Positions 54,780 to 64,000 of a DNA stretch of 64,000 nucleotides are shown piece by piece. This DNA comes from Flavobacterium sp. NKUCC04_CG. Lineage in GTDB: Bacteria; Bacteroidota; Bacteroidia; Flavobacteriales; Flavobacteriaceae. Position 1 is the stretch's first letter. Each line of letters begins with the position of its first letter. The stretch covers positions 62,001 through 126,000 of the forward strand of contig NZ_JAHKRA010000008.1 of assembly GCF_019345525.1 (NCBI RefSeq). The letters run 5' to 3'. The notes beneath the pieces are model-generated. The model did not search any database. It was not told the DNA's origin and worked only from the letters and a program-made list of their open reading frames with translations. The translations under genes and the position numbers were made by a program.

Positions 54780-55334
54780 ATGAGTAATAATCATGGTAAT
54801 CCAGCAGAATTAGACCACAGCAAAGTACAACCAAAAGCACCTAAAGTTCAAGAGTTGATCGAAAGTTCAAAATCGTTGATTTTAGCAACCGTCGACACAG
54901 AGGGTATTCCAAACTCTAGTTATGCTCCGTTTGTAAATTTAGACGGAAGTTTTCAGATTTTAGTTTCTTATATGGCACGCCATACCAAAAACTTAAGAGA
55001 CGGTAAGAAAGTTTCTTTTATGTTTATCGATGATGAGTCTGCATCTCGTCAGATTTATGCACGTAATCGTCTAACTATTGATAGTGAAGCTGTTTTGGTA
55101 GAAAAAGGCGGTGATTTGTGGAACAGAGCTTTAGAAGCTTTAAAAACAAGACACGGAAAAGTGGTTGATGTTATTTCTGAAATGGACGACTTTATCATGT
55201 TTGATTTAAAACCGATCAAAGGCGCTTATGTAAACGGATTTGGAAGTGCTTATTTCGTAAATGCAGACTTAGAAGTCCAAGATCATAGAACCGGTAATCA
55301 CGGTGCTCACAACGTAGATTCAGAGCAAAACTAA
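54780..55334 (+). CDS. HugZ-like / pyridoxamine-phosphate-oxidase-fold protein
   Basis: A 184-residue split-barrel protein with the block SLILATVDTEGIPNSSYAPFV at the start and PIKGAYVNGFGSAYFV near the end, both typical of HugZ-type haem-utilisation proteins. HugZ degrades haem to free iron. No haem receptor or transporter lies next to it. The VIT-type metal transporter gene is convergent with it, so iron handling is a fair guess. Confidence 0.8.
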   Translation: MSNNHGNPAELDHSKVQPKAPKVQELIESSKSLILATVDTEGIPNSSYAPFVNLDGSFQILVSYMARHTKNLRDGKKVSFMFIDDESASRQIYARNRLTIDSEAVLVEKGGDLWNRALEALKTRHGKVVDVISEMDDFIMFDLKPIKGAYVNGFGSAYFVNADLEVQDHRTGNHGAHNVDSEQN

Positions 55335-55355
55335 CCGCTATTACAGCGTATATAT

Positions 55356-55384
55356 AAGGCGAAACACCTCAAGTGTTTCGCCTT
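55356..55384. terminator. Terminator between hugZ-like and VIT genes
   Basis: Perfect 12-bp stem AAGGCGAAACAC / GTGTTTCGCCTT, then a T-run on the + strand. Confidence 0.85.
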
Positions 55385-55420
55385 TTTTATAGCTTTTAAT
55401 CAAAACTCCTCGTATGATTC

Positions 55421-56116
55421 CTATGCGGTTTGTACGCCAAAAATATAACCGACTAATGCCGATACTATCATGGCTACCGTCCCCCAAAGGCAGATGCGCA
55501 GGATTGATTTCCCCTTGTTAAAACCACCAGCTCTCGCAGCCAAACTGCCCGACAGTGCTAAAAACACTATGGCAAAAGCATATTGGTAATACAACATATA
55601 AGGCATGGGTGCCACTATAGCCACCACTAAAGGCAATATACCTCCTGCGATAAACGCCACCGCAGATGATATAGCAGCCTGGAAGGGTTTTGCCTGGGTG
55701 AGCTCACTAATTCCCAATTCATCGTGTGCATGCGCTTTTAAGGCATTGTATTCGGTTAATTGTACCGCTACCTCCCGAGCCAAGTCCGACGAGAGTCCCT
55801 TAGCTTTATAGATTTGCGTTAACTCCTCCAACTCCGCCTCTGGCCACTCATTCAATTCTATCTGTTCTCGTATTAAATCGGCTTTTTCAATATCACTCTG
55901 TGAACTGACCGATACGTATTCCCCCGCCGCCATCGACAGCGCACCGGCAACTATACCCGCAACTGCTGCCAGTACCACCGGGTCTCTCGTGTCACTTGCC
56001 GCAGCTATACCAATCACCAAACTCGTGGTCGATATAATGCCGTCGTTAGCTCCCAAAACAGCCGCTCGAAGCCAACCACTTCTCGTTATATAATGCATTT
56101 CCCGTTTAGTCTCCAT
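55421..56116 (-). CDS. VIT1/CCC1-family iron/manganese transporter
   Basis: A 231-residue membrane protein. The first helix block GWLRAAVLGANDGIISTTSLVIGIA and the following AGALSMAAGEYVSVSSQSD are family signatures. A charged metal-binding loop (EAELEELTQIYKAKGLS) sits between helices 2 and 3, and three helices follow. It exports Fe2+ or Mn2+ from the cytoplasm. Confidence 0.92.
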   Translation of the reverse strand: METKREMHYITRSGWLRAAVLGANDGIISTTSLVIGIAAASDTRDPVVLAAVAGIVAGALSMAAGEYVSVSSQSDIEKADLIREQIELNEWPEAELEELTQIYKAKGLSSDLAREVAVQLTEYNALKAHAHDELGISELTQAKPFQAAISSAVAFIAGGILPLVVAIVAPMPYMLYYQYAFAIVFLALSGSLAARAGGFNKGKSILRICLWGTVAMIVSALVGYIFGVQTA

Positions 56117-56342
56117 ATTTATCCCTATTTAAAAATACCATACTAAAGTTAAAGAATAATTTGCAGCAACAGCGCATTATTATGCTTTTCGATTCCACTC
56201 AACAGCTACATCTTAGAATTTCCATTCTATTTATGGATTAAATAAAAAATTATAAAACACTATTATACAGTTATTTAATATAAAAAATACACGAATAAAA
56301 ATAAATATTAAAAATACCAATCCATCGTATTAAAAATTACAG

Positions 56343-56350
56343 TACTTTTG
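56343..56350 (+). promoter_or_regulatory. -7 box of the tetR gene
   Basis: TACTTTTG matches TAnnTTTG; an operator copy begins 3 bases later. Confidence 0.6.
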
Positions 56351-56352
56351 CC

Positions 56353-56363
56353 TAACGTTGTTA
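56353..56363. promoter_or_regulatory. TetR operator, site 1
   Basis: TAACGTTGTTA: TAAC/GTTA arms around a 3-base centre, placed on the expected transcription start of tetR, which implies self-repression. Confidence 0.7.
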
Positions 56364-56374
56364 GATAATTTAAT

Positions 56375-56986
56375 ATGGCAAGTAAAGATCGAATATTGAG
56401 ACAAAAGGAAGAGACTAGAAATAGTATTCTCGATGCCGCATATGCGATTGTCAAAGAAGAAGGCTGGGAAGGTTTAAACATGCGTAAGATTGCCGATCGC
56501 ATCGAATATACCGCTCCTATAATTTACGAATATTTTTCCAATAAACAAGCGATTTTAGACGAATTGACTTGTAAAGGTTTTCTTCGATTGATTAAAAATA
56601 TTAAGGAAGCCCAATTATCTCAAACGGATCCCGCCTTACAATTGGAAGTGATGTGGATCGCTTTTTGGAATTTTGCCTTTGAAAACAAAGAGCTGTATCA
56701 AGTGATGTACGGCGTAGAAATGAAGTGTTGTACACAACCTATAGTTCCCGACACTGAAACCACCTACCAACTGTTTTTCAATACCATTGCCGCAGTGATG
56801 GAACAACAAAATCCTTCAGATGCCGATGTCAAATTAAAGTATTTTACATTTTTTTCTGTGATTCACGGTTTGATCTCTGTCAATATGATTGGAAATGGTT
56901 TGGCTCCTACCACTAATGATCAAATTTTTAAAGATGCCGTAAGCGCTATTATCAAATCACTGTATCAAGAAGAAATTTCCTCGTAG
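56375..56986 (+). CDS. TetR/AcrR-family repressor of the RND efflux operon
   Basis: A 203-residue protein. The N-terminal HTH is RNSILDAAYAIVKEEGWEGLNMRKIADRIEYTAPIIYEYFSNKQAILDEL in blocks, the standard TetR DNA-binding domain. The C-terminal part is a helical ligand domain (TetR_C_13-like). It lies 386 bases upstream of the efflux operon, same strand. Four copies of one palindrome flank it, so it most likely represses itself and the operon until a pump substrate binds. Confidence 0.93.
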   Translation: MASKDRILRQKEETRNSILDAAYAIVKEEGWEGLNMRKIADRIEYTAPIIYEYFSNKQAILDELTCKGFLRLIKNIKEAQLSQTDPALQLEVMWIAFWNFAFENKELYQVMYGVEMKCCTQPIVPDTETTYQLFFNTIAAVMEQQNPSDADVKLKYFTFFSVIHGLISVNMIGNGLAPTTNDQIFKDAVSAIIKSLYQEEISS

Positions 56987-57372
56987 AATGTAGTAAAACA
57001 TTAAAAACACAGTACTTTGTACCCATGTACTTAACGCTGTTAGAAAAATTAAGAACATTAAAAGAAGATCTTTAAACTTTATTTCAATCTAAAAATCATG
57101 TACTACGCTATTAAATTAGTCCTCATTTACCTCTTTTTTCTGCCTTTTACTTAACGCTGTTATCTAATCTAACATAGTTAAAGACCCTTGCTATGATGCG
57201 TACTTCCAATATACCAATGAATGTACCGTATTACCCCCACATTTGTCATTTACTGTAACACCCTATGGATATGAGCTTTTATTGACTGCTTATGCTTTAG
57301 TACTTAACGCTGTTAAATAAACTAACTCAATTAACAATAATTTTCACTAATTCAAAACTACCCTATTCAAAA
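56987..57372. promoter_or_regulatory. Control region of the efflux operon with three more operator copies
   Basis: The word TACTTAACGCTGTTA recurs three times, with its palindromic core TAACGCTGTTA at 57032-57042, 57152-57162 and 57305-57315. The core is the same as at site 1 except for one base. Copies are 120 and 153 bases apart. No gene fits in the region. The last site is 58 bases before the adaptor gene. Confidence 0.75.
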
Positions 57373-58518
57373 ATGAAAAAAATACTATTTACTAGTGTCC
57401 TTTTAGCTTTTTTCCTGCAGTCCTGTTCAGAAAAAGCTACTACACAGGAAACTGCTATACCGCAATTGCCCGTTTACACCTTGCAAAATACAGCAACTAC
57501 GACGGTTTCTGAATATCCCGCTGCGATACGCGGTATTGTTGATATCGAAATACGCCCTCAGGTTGGCGGTGTACTCGACAAAATATATATAGACGAAGGT
57601 GCTTATGTCACCCAAGGTCAATTGTTGTTTAAAATAAACGAACGCCCGTTTAGAGAGCAACTCAACATGGCCACGGGAAATCTCAATGCGGCCAAAGCAG
57701 CCTTGATCAACACCCAATTGGAAATAGACAAATTGACGCCATTGGTACAAAACAAAGTGGTGTCGGACTACCAATTAAAAACGGCTCAAGCCGCTCATAA
57801 AATAGCGCTTTCTACCTTAGAACAGGCCAAAGCCATGGTCGAAAACGCCAAAATTGATCTCAACTATACCAGCATACAGGCGCCGGTAAACGGTTATATC
57901 GGCAGATTGCCCAAACGTCAGGGTAGCTTACTCGCTCCAACCGACGTGGAAGCTTTGACGAGCTTGTCTAATATACAACAGGTCTACGCCTACTTCTCTT
58001 TGGGAGAAATGGATTTTATTCAGTTTAAAAACCAATACGAAGGCAGCACTTTAGGCGATAAAGTCAAAAATCTCGCACCGGTTTCCTTGCTCCTAGCAGA
58101 TAAAACAGTCTATAAAGAACTCGGTAAAATCGATGTCATCGACGGTCAATTTGACAAAAATACCGGAGCTATTATGTTGCGCGCTACATTTCCAAATCCC
58201 GATGGGGCTTTGCGTTCGGGCAATACCGGAAAAATTCAATTGAAAATGCAGCACAGCCAAGCACTGTTGATTCCGCAAGAGGCCACCGTAGAAATTCAAG
58301 ACAAAGTTTTTGTTTTTGCTGTGGATGCTTCCAACAAAGTATTTAAAACACCGGTACAAATCATCGGCCGCAGTGGTAATGACTATCTGATTGATCAGCA
58401 GTTAAAATCCGGCGATCGCATCGTACTCAAAGGTTTTGAAAGACTACAAGACGGCATGACCATACAACCGGAAACCCCTAGCCCAGCCACCGCTGCCCTC
58501 ACTAATTCTAAAATATAA
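57373..58518 (+). CDS. RND efflux periplasmic adaptor (HlyD/MFP family)
   Basis: A 381-residue lipoprotein (lipobox FLQSC, C18). The lipoyl/barrel-sandwich halves are DIEIRPQVGGVLDKIYIDEGAYVTQGQLLFKI and TSIQAPVNGYIGRLPKRQGSLLA in blocks. A helical hairpin lies between, and beta-barrel and membrane-proximal domains follow. It joins the RND pump to the outer-membrane channel. It is first in a three-gene operon and is 10 bases from the pump gene. Confidence 0.95.
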   Translation: MKKILFTSVLLAFFLQSCSEKATTQETAIPQLPVYTLQNTATTTVSEYPAAIRGIVDIEIRPQVGGVLDKIYIDEGAYVTQGQLLFKINERPFREQLNMATGNLNAAKAALINTQLEIDKLTPLVQNKVVSDYQLKTAQAAHKIALSTLEQAKAMVENAKIDLNYTSIQAPVNGYIGRLPKRQGSLLAPTDVEALTSLSNIQQVYAYFSLGEMDFIQFKNQYEGSTLGDKVKNLAPVSLLLADKTVYKELGKIDVIDGQFDKNTGAIMLRATFPNPDGALRSGNTGKIQLKMQHSQALLIPQEATVEIQDKVFVFAVDASNKVFKTPVQIIGRSGNDYLIDQQLKSGDRIVLKGFERLQDGMTIQPETPSPATAALTNSKI

Positions 58519-58528
58519 GTAAACCTCC

Positions 58529-61500
58529 ATGTTTAAAAAATTCATAAACAGACCCGTACTGGCCACTGTAATCTCTATCATCCTCGTTATTTTGGGGGTA
58601 TTGGGATTGTACAAACTGCCGTTACAGCAATTCCCAGATATTGCTCCTCCCTCTGTACTCGTTACCGCTTTATATCCCGGTGCCAACGCAGAAACCGTTT
58701 TGCGGGCCGTTGCCCCTTCTTTGGAAGAATCGATTAACGGTGTGGAGAACATGACCTATATGACTTCTACGGCCAGTAACGACGGTTCGCTTTCGATTAT
58801 GGTGTACTTTAAATTGGGAACAGATCCCGATCAAGCCGCCGTAAACGTTCAAAACCGCGTGGCACAGGCTACGAATCAAATGCCGGCAGAGGTTATCAGA
58901 GCCGGAATCACTACCAACAAACAACAAAACAGTTTGTTGATGGTGGTATCTCTATACGCCGAAGACGATAAAGCTTTTGATGAAACCTTTTTAGCCAATT
59001 ACGCCCAAATCAACATCATACCCGAAATAAAAAGGATTTCTGGTGTGGGTCAATCCACCATTTTTGGGGGTAATAAAGATTATGCGATGCGCGTTTGGTT
59101 AAATCCAACCCAAATGGCCACCTACAACCTGACTCCCGCCGAAGTTACCGCAGCCATACAAGATAAAAACTTGGAAGCCGCTCCGGGTAAATTTGGTGAG
59201 AGCAGCACCGAATCTTTTGAATACGTCATCAAATACAAAGGGAAACTCAACGAAGCTTCTCAATACGAAAACATCATCATCCGCTCCAATGCAGACGGCT
59301 CTGTTTTGCGTTTAAAAGATGTAGCCAAAGTAGAATTGGGTTCCTATACCTACGGAAGTTCCACCAAGGTAAATGCCAAACCCGGAATCAACATCGGTAC
59401 CATGCAGTTAGCGGGTTCCAATGCCAGTGAAATTCAAGTAGCCATAGATGAATTGATGCAACGGGTTTCCAAAGACTTTCCAAAAGGGGTTAAATACCTG
59501 ATTTTGTACAATACCAAAGACGCCTTAGACCAATCGATCAATCAGGTAATTACCACCTTGATTGAAGCCTTTATCTTGGTGTTTTTAGTGGTGTTTATCT
59601 TTTTACAGGACATCCGTTCCACCTTAATTCCGGCCATAGCGGTTCCGGTTGCGATTTTGGGAACCTTCTTCTTTATGATGTTGTTTGGTTTTTCCATCAA
59701 CTTATTAACACTGTTTGCCTTGATTTTGGCGATTGGTATCGTCGTCGATGACGCGATTGTCGTCGTCGAAGCAGTACACTCCAAAATGGAATTGTCTCAT
59801 TTATCGCCTAAAGCAGCGACCAAATCGGCTATGAGTGAGATTACCGGAGCCATTATATCGATTACCTTAGTGATGGCTGCCGTATTTTTACCGGTGGGCT
59901 TTATGGAAGGCTCTACCGGGGTTTTCTACCGACAATTTGCCCTTACCCTGGCCATTGCCATCATCATATCGGCCGTGAACGCCCTAACCTTGAGTCCGGC
60001 TTTAGCTGCCTTATTCCTCAAGAGTACCCACCACGGTACGGAAACAGAACCCGAGCGAAAAAAGACCTTTAAGGAAAAATTCTTTATCGGATTCAATCGC
60101 GGTTTCGACAATCTGGCCAATAAGTATTTGGGCAGTATTCGTACCATGATACGCTACAAATGGTTGAGCTTGGGTGGTTTGGCCTTGGTGATGTTGGCCA
60201 CTGTACTGCTGGTAAACAAAACCAAAACCGGATTTATCCCTTCAGAAGATCAAGGGTTTATGGCTATTTCCGTATCCCTTCCGGGTGGAACATCTTTGGA
60301 GCGCACTAAAAAAATCATGGATGAGGCAGAGGCTATCATAGCCCAATTGCCTTCGGCAAAGATTGTCAATGCCATGTCGGGCTTTAACATCATGACCCAA
60401 TCGACCAACCCGTCTACCGGTGTCATCTTTTTACTGTTGAAACCGAACAAAGAACGCGGAGCTGTCAGCGACATCAATCAAATTATGGGCGAAGTAAATC
60501 AGAAGTTATCGGTAGTTAAAGGCGCTAATTTCTTTGTGTTTACCTTTCCAACAGTACCGGGATTCAGCAATGTCGACGGATTGGATATGGTTTTACAAGA
60601 CAAAACCGGCGGTAGTTTAAACCAGTTTAGCGAAATTGGAAATCAATTTATCGGCGCACTGATGCAACGTCCGGAAATTGCCGTGGCCTTTACCACTTTT
60701 AAAGCCGATTATCCGCAGTACGACCTCGAAGTAGACGAAATCAAAGCGGCGCAATTGCAAGTAGATGTCAAAGAAATTTTACAGACGATGCAGGCGTATT
60801 TCGGTTCGTCTCAGGCGTCGGATTTCAACCGTTTTGGAAAGTATTACCGCGTGATGATTCAAGCGCAAAAAGACGACCGTTCCAACCTCAATGCTATGGA
60901 AGGCGTGTTTGTTAAAAACAAACGCAACGAAGCGGTTCCGATCAATACCTTGGTTACTTTGAAACGCGTTTACGGACCGGAAACGGCCTCGAGATACAAC
61001 TTGTTCAATTCCATCAGCATCAACGCCATTGCCAATCCGGGCTTTAGTTCGGGAGATGCGATTAAGGCTGTAGAAGAAGTAGCTGCACAGCAATTGCCTA
61101 CGGGATACAGTTATCAGTTTTCCGGGATGACCAAGGAAGAGTTATCCTCTGGCGGACAATCGTTAATCATCTTTACGCTGTCGCTGTTGTTTATCTATTT
61201 CTTATTGGCTGCTCAATACGAGAGTTATATCTTGCCTTTTGCAGTGATTTTATCCATACCAACGGGTATCATCGGAGTATTTGTCGCCATTGGACTGGCA
61301 GGTATTGAAAACAACATCTACGTACAAGTAGCGCTGGTGATGTTGATTGGTTTGCTGGCCAAAAACGCCATCCTGATCATCGAATTTGCCTTGCAACGCC
61401 GTCGCGCAGGAAAGACTTTGGTTTTCTCTGTAATGGAAGCGTCAAAATTGCGTTTAAGACCGATTATCATGACCTCCGTTGCTTTTATTGCGGGATTGAT

Positions 61501-61687
61501 TCCGATGATGAATGTCAAAGGGCCTTCTGCTATGGGTAACCACTCGATCAGTATCGGAGCTGCCGGAGGAATGCTGTCGGGAGTGGTATTGGGATTGTTT
61601 ATAATTCCGGTATTATTCATCGTATTCCAAATCTTACACGAAAAAATTTCCGGTCCCATCTCCACTGAAGAGGAGGATAAAATTTAA
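58529..61687 (+). CDS. RND multidrug efflux transporter (HAE1/AcrB type)
   Basis: A 1052-residue inner-membrane pump, the normal length. Twelve helices and two large periplasmic loops. MFKKFINRPVLATVISIILVILG at the start and the proton-relay aspartates in VVDDAIVVVE mark it as HAE1 type. The blocks FPDIAPP, GFMEGSTGVFYRQFALT and NAILIIEFA are family standards. It uses the proton gradient to export drugs, detergents or bile-like compounds. G+C is visibly higher than in much of the window (29 of 60 in 59881-59940). Confidence 0.97.
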   Translation: MFKKFINRPVLATVISIILVILGVLGLYKLPLQQFPDIAPPSVLVTALYPGANAETVLRAVAPSLEESINGVENMTYMTSTASNDGSLSIMVYFKLGTDPDQAAVNVQNRVAQATNQMPAEVIRAGITTNKQQNSLLMVVSLYAEDDKAFDETFLANYAQINIIPEIKRISGVGQSTIFGGNKDYAMRVWLNPTQMATYNLTPAEVTAAIQDKNLEAAPGKFGESSTESFEYVIKYKGKLNEASQYENIIIRSNADGSVLRLKDVAKVELGSYTYGSSTKVNAKPGINIGTMQLAGSNASEIQVAIDELMQRVSKDFPKGVKYLILYNTKDALDQSINQVITTLIEAFILVFLVVFIFLQDIRSTLIPAIAVPVAILGTFFFMMLFGFSINLLTLFALILAIGIVVDDAIVVVEAVHSKMELSHLSPKAATKSAMSEITGAIISITLVMAAVFLPVGFMEGSTGVFYRQFALTLAIAIIISAVNALTLSPALAALFLKSTHHGTETEPERKKTFKEKFFIGFNRGFDNLANKYLGSIRTMIRYKWLSLGGLALVMLATVLLVNKTKTGFIPSEDQGFMAISVSLPGGTSLERTKKIMDEAEAIIAQLPSAKIVNAMSGFNIMTQSTNPSTGVIFLLLKPNKERGAVSDINQIMGEVNQKLSVVKGANFFVFTFPTVPGFSNVDGLDMVLQDKTGGSLNQFSEIGNQFIGALMQRPEIAVAFTTFKADYPQYDLEVDEIKAAQLQVDVKEILQTMQAYFGSSQASDFNRFGKYYRVMIQAQKDDRSNLNAMEGVFVKNKRNEAVPINTLVTLKRVYGPETASRYNLFNSISINAIANPGFSSGDAIKAVEEVAAQQLPTGYSYQFSGMTKEELSSGGQSLIIFTLSLLFIYFLLAAQYESYILPFAVILSIPTGIIGVFVAIGLAGIENNIYVQVALVMLIGLLAKNAILIIEFALQRRRAGKTLVFSVMEASKLRLRPIIMTSVAFIAGLIPMMNVKGPSAMGNHSISIGAAGGMLSGVVLGLFIIPVLFIVFQILHEKISGPISTEEEDKI

Positions 61688-61710
61688 TTATATCCCTGAT
61701 GAAATATCCT

Positions 61711-63129
61711 ATGAAAAAAAATAATATATATACTGTTGCGGCCTTGATTTTGGTCGCAACACTTCACTCCTGTAGCGTTTCCAAAGACGTGACATATCCG
61801 GCTGCAGCCCTACCCGAGAGCTTTCGGGGCACTGAAGTCGCCGCTGACGATAGCAGTATCGCCAGCCTGCCGTGGAGTGACTTCTTTGTCGAAGACGCAT
61901 TACGACCTTTAATCGAAAACGCCTTACAGAAAAACAATCAAATGCAATTGGCGTTAAAAAACATTGAAATCGCGCAATTGCAATGGACCAAATCCAAATG
62001 GGCAAATATACCCGAATTGCAACTGGGCATTCAAGCCAACAGCAGCAGGCCTTCTGAAAACAGTCTGACAGGAACGAACTTGAACATGGCTTTATCGCGC
62101 AATCACATCGAAGATTATTCCGTCAATCTCGGTTTGTCTTGGGAAGCGGATATCTGGGGCAAAATCAAGAATCAGAAAAAAGGAGCTTTGGCGCAATACC
62201 TGCAAACGGAAGAAGCGCAAAAGACCATCCAAACCACACTGATTGCTGAAGTAGCCAAAGGATATTACAATTTGCTGATGCTCGACTACCAATTGGAAAC
62301 CGCTAAGAAAAACGCGGCGCTTAACGAGAGTACGCGCTCGATTATTCAATGGCAGTTTGAAGCCGGTCAAGTGACCTCGCTGGCCGTGGCACAAATCGAA
62401 TCGCAAAAATTAAATGCGGAAAAATTGATTCCGCTTTTTGAACAACAGATCGCGATACAGGAAAACGCTTTAAGCCTTTTAACGGGGACTTTTCCAACCG
62501 CCATTGAAAGAAGTGTCGGTTTACCCCTGTTGCCGTACAACTCCCAATTAAAAACGGGATTACCGACGGCTTTGGTATCTAACAGGCCCGACGTCAAACA
62601 AGCAGAGTTGGCCTTAAGTCTTAGCAATGCTCAGGTGGGCATGGCCAAAGCGGATTTTTATCCCAGCTTAAAAATCGGAGCCAGCACCGGATTAAACAGT
62701 TTTGAAACCAGCAACTGGTTTACCATACCCGCTTCCCTATTCGGTACTATAGCCGGCGGTATTACCCAACCCTTATTGCAAGGCAAAACCATTAAAACCA
62801 AGTACAAAATAGCCTTGGTAGAACGCGAAAAGGCCGTGATTAACTTTAGAGAGTCGGTATTAATTGCCGTATCGGAAGTGTCCAACGCCCTAGTATCGAT
62901 AGAAAAATTAAACGAACAACAACAACTGTTACAAAATCAGGTTCAAACGCTCGAAAAAGCCATTGGAAAAGCCAATTTGTTATACCAAAGCGGCCTGGTT
63001 AATTATTTGGAAGTCATCAGTTCACAAGCGCAACTTTTGAACAGTGAATTGGAATTGGCTACCAGCAAAAGAGATTTACTCGCAGCTCGTGTAGAACTAT
63101 ACCGCTCCTTAGGTGGAGGCTGGCAATAA
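61711..63129 (+). CDS. Outer-membrane efflux channel (TolC/NodT family)
   Basis: About 472 residues with a lipobox (ATLHSC). The two outer membrane factor repeats are present: PLIENALQKNNQMQLALKNIEIAQLQW near the start and NRPDVKQAELALSLSNAQVGMAKADFYPSL in the middle, with long coiled helices and the closing SGLVNYLEVISSQAQLLNSELELA. It is third in the operon. The ATG at 61699, four residues upstream, is an equal choice for the start. Confidence 0.94.
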   Translation: MKKNNIYTVAALILVATLHSCSVSKDVTYPAAALPESFRGTEVAADDSSIASLPWSDFFVEDALRPLIENALQKNNQMQLALKNIEIAQLQWTKSKWANIPELQLGIQANSSRPSENSLTGTNLNMALSRNHIEDYSVNLGLSWEADIWGKIKNQKKGALAQYLQTEEAQKTIQTTLIAEVAKGYYNLLMLDYQLETAKKNAALNESTRSIIQWQFEAGQVTSLAVAQIESQKLNAEKLIPLFEQQIAIQENALSLLTGTFPTAIERSVGLPLLPYNSQLKTGLPTALVSNRPDVKQAELALSLSNAQVGMAKADFYPSLKIGASTGLNSFETSNWFTIPASLFGTIAGGITQPLLQGKTIKTKYKIALVEREKAVINFRESVLIAVSEVSNALVSIEKLNEQQQLLQNQVQTLEKAIGKANLLYQSGLVNYLEVISSQAQLLNSELELATSKRDLLAARVELYRSLGGGWQ

Positions 63130-63183
63130 TACTTTTTTTATTTATTTAGTTAATTATTTTTTCTTTATTTTTTTTACTCTTGT

Positions 63184-63207
63184 AACCCGATGTTTAGGCA
63201 TCGGGTT
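63184..63207 (+). terminator. Terminator of the efflux operon
   Basis: Perfect 9-bp stem AACCCGATG / CATCGGGTT with a 6-base loop and a T-run, 55 bases after the last stop. Confidence 0.85.
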
Positions 63208-63336
63208 TTTAAATCTACCTATCTAAGTTATTCTTAAAAAAACTTTATAGCTCCTAATTACTAGTTATACACTTTTAAATTCTCGCAAAACTTTCGGATA
63301 TTTGTAATCAAACCTTACTATCTCAATTACAGTATC

Positions 63337-64000
63337 ATGACGGACAAGGCAGCACAATTAATCAGCGATTTCAAAACAAGCGGTTGGCATACAACAAACC
63401 TTTATGAGCGACTGTTTAACTTGGCATCAAACTCGAATGATGCCTTTGCATTTGCGTCGAAATTCCTATATACCTTCGACAAAAACGCCACGATTTTCAA
63501 TGATATTCTGAGCTATATAGACCAACCTCAATTTGATGAACTCATCTCTATTGCCGTGGAAATTCTTACAAAACAAAAGAATGAGAATGCCGAAAGCGTC
63601 ATCGAATATGCGAGCTTGCAGTTCCCTGAATTATTGCATCAACACCTCAGGCTAATCTTTGAACTAAAACCCAATGAGTACACCTATTTTGAAGCATACC
63701 CCTGGAGGAATTTAGCCATGGATGTTATTCCCATTTTTAAAAACCTATTTATCAGCGCTGAAACCAGTATTAAAGATAAACAAGCGCTTTTTGAACGTTT
63801 AATGGAGACTAGAAATTTGGAGGTTATCATTTTTGCGCATGACTATACCCTTAAGAACAAGCTTTTTGACGAAGATGATTTAGAAGATTATCTACTCGCG
63901 TATTTAGAGCTCGTTGGATTTACAAAACGACAGGGGCGCATAGAAACTTATTGCCCCAATGTACTTAGGCATTTTAGTTTTCCCAAAAATTATTTCGTCA
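63337..64000 (+). CDS. Unrecognised protein, 3' partial
   Basis: The frame opens at ATG 63337 (MTDKAAQLISDFKTSGWHTTNLYERLFNLA in blocks) and runs off the window after 221 codons. The product is soluble, helical and rich in acidic and aromatic residues (DEDDLEDYLLAYLELVGFTK). No signal peptide, membrane helix or known motif was seen. Repeated short helices might form an alpha-solenoid. No function is proposed. Confidence 0.7.
   Translation, partial: MTDKAAQLISDFKTSGWHTTNLYERLFNLASNSNDAFAFASKFLYTFDKNATIFNDILSYIDQPQFDELISIAVEILTKQKNENAESVIEYASLQFPELLHQHLRLIFELKPNEYTYFEAYPWRNLAMDVIPIFKNLFISAETSIKDKQALFERLMETRNLEVIIFAHDYTLKNKLFDEDDLEDYLLAYLELVGFTKRQGRIETYCPNVLRHFSFPKNYFV

Noticed and set aside
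1..64000. tRNA, rRNA, tmRNA or known riboswitch genes
   Set aside because: No cloverleaf-like sequence with CCA-type ends, no rRNA-like conserved blocks and no riboswitch core was recognised while reading. A covariance-model scan would be decisive.

Overview
The window looks like chromosomal DNA of a low-GC member of the Bacteroidota, most likely a Flavobacteriaceae relative. The signs are a type IX secretion (T9SS) C-terminal sorting domain on an M4 metalloprotease, many start sites without Shine-Dalgarno sequences, repeated matches to the Bacteroidota -7 promoter motif TAnnTTTG, several lipoproteins with LxxC-type lipoboxes, and a RAYT-type transposase of a form common in this phylum. No tRNA, rRNA or CRISPR array was seen. 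The genus cannot be fixed by reading alone.

Layout. 1-8.3 kb: the 3' end of a J-domain/DUF805-like gene, a secreted M4 protease, an OprP-like porin, and a complete succinate dehydrogenase/fumarate reductase operon (sdhCAB). 8.7-13.7 kb: single genes for a methyltransferase, a CstB-like persulfide dioxygenase-sulfurtransferase, a Bcr/CflA-type MFS exporter, a VF530 protein and a 2OG-Fe(II) oxygenase. 14-18.4 kb: two near-identical lipoprotein transcription units and two further envelope proteins. 19.1-30 kb: a full Kdp potassium-uptake locus (kdpF, A, B, C, a porin, a KdpD N-terminal module and a separate histidine kinase), with a second mini membrane protein and an NtrC-type response regulator in place of KdpE. 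30-35.5 kb: a secreted protein, a ClC channel, a truncated haemoglobin with a Crp/Fnr regulator and an FNR-like box, a MATE exporter and a lipoprotein. 35.6-41.4 kb: a lactonase / alcohol dehydrogenase / succinate-semialdehyde dehydrogenase operon that matches the gene set of Agrobacterium blcABC (attKLM), plus a LysP-like permease. 41.6-50.8 kb: a sterol-desaturase-like hydroxylase, an HxlR/peroxiredoxin pair, a solitary AT-rich ORC/Cdc6-like ATPase gene, a thioredoxin-reductase-like/Fur divergon, and two thioredoxin-fold lipoproteins. 50.9-52.2 kb: a RAYT transposase embedded in palindromic repeats. 52.3-56.1 kb: a secreted protein, a DHA2 exporter, a HugZ-like protein and a VIT-type metal transporter. 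56.3-63.2 kb: a TetR-controlled tripartite RND efflux operon with four copies of one operator. The window ends inside an unrecognised gene.

Most regions are ordinary flavobacterial housekeeping and transport. The places most worth a second look are the isolated ORC/Cdc6-like ATPase with a strong hairpin upstream, the RAYT with its repeat family, the rewired Kdp control system with its extra mini protein, the operator array of the efflux operon, the FNR-box/globin pair and the blc-like lactone operon.
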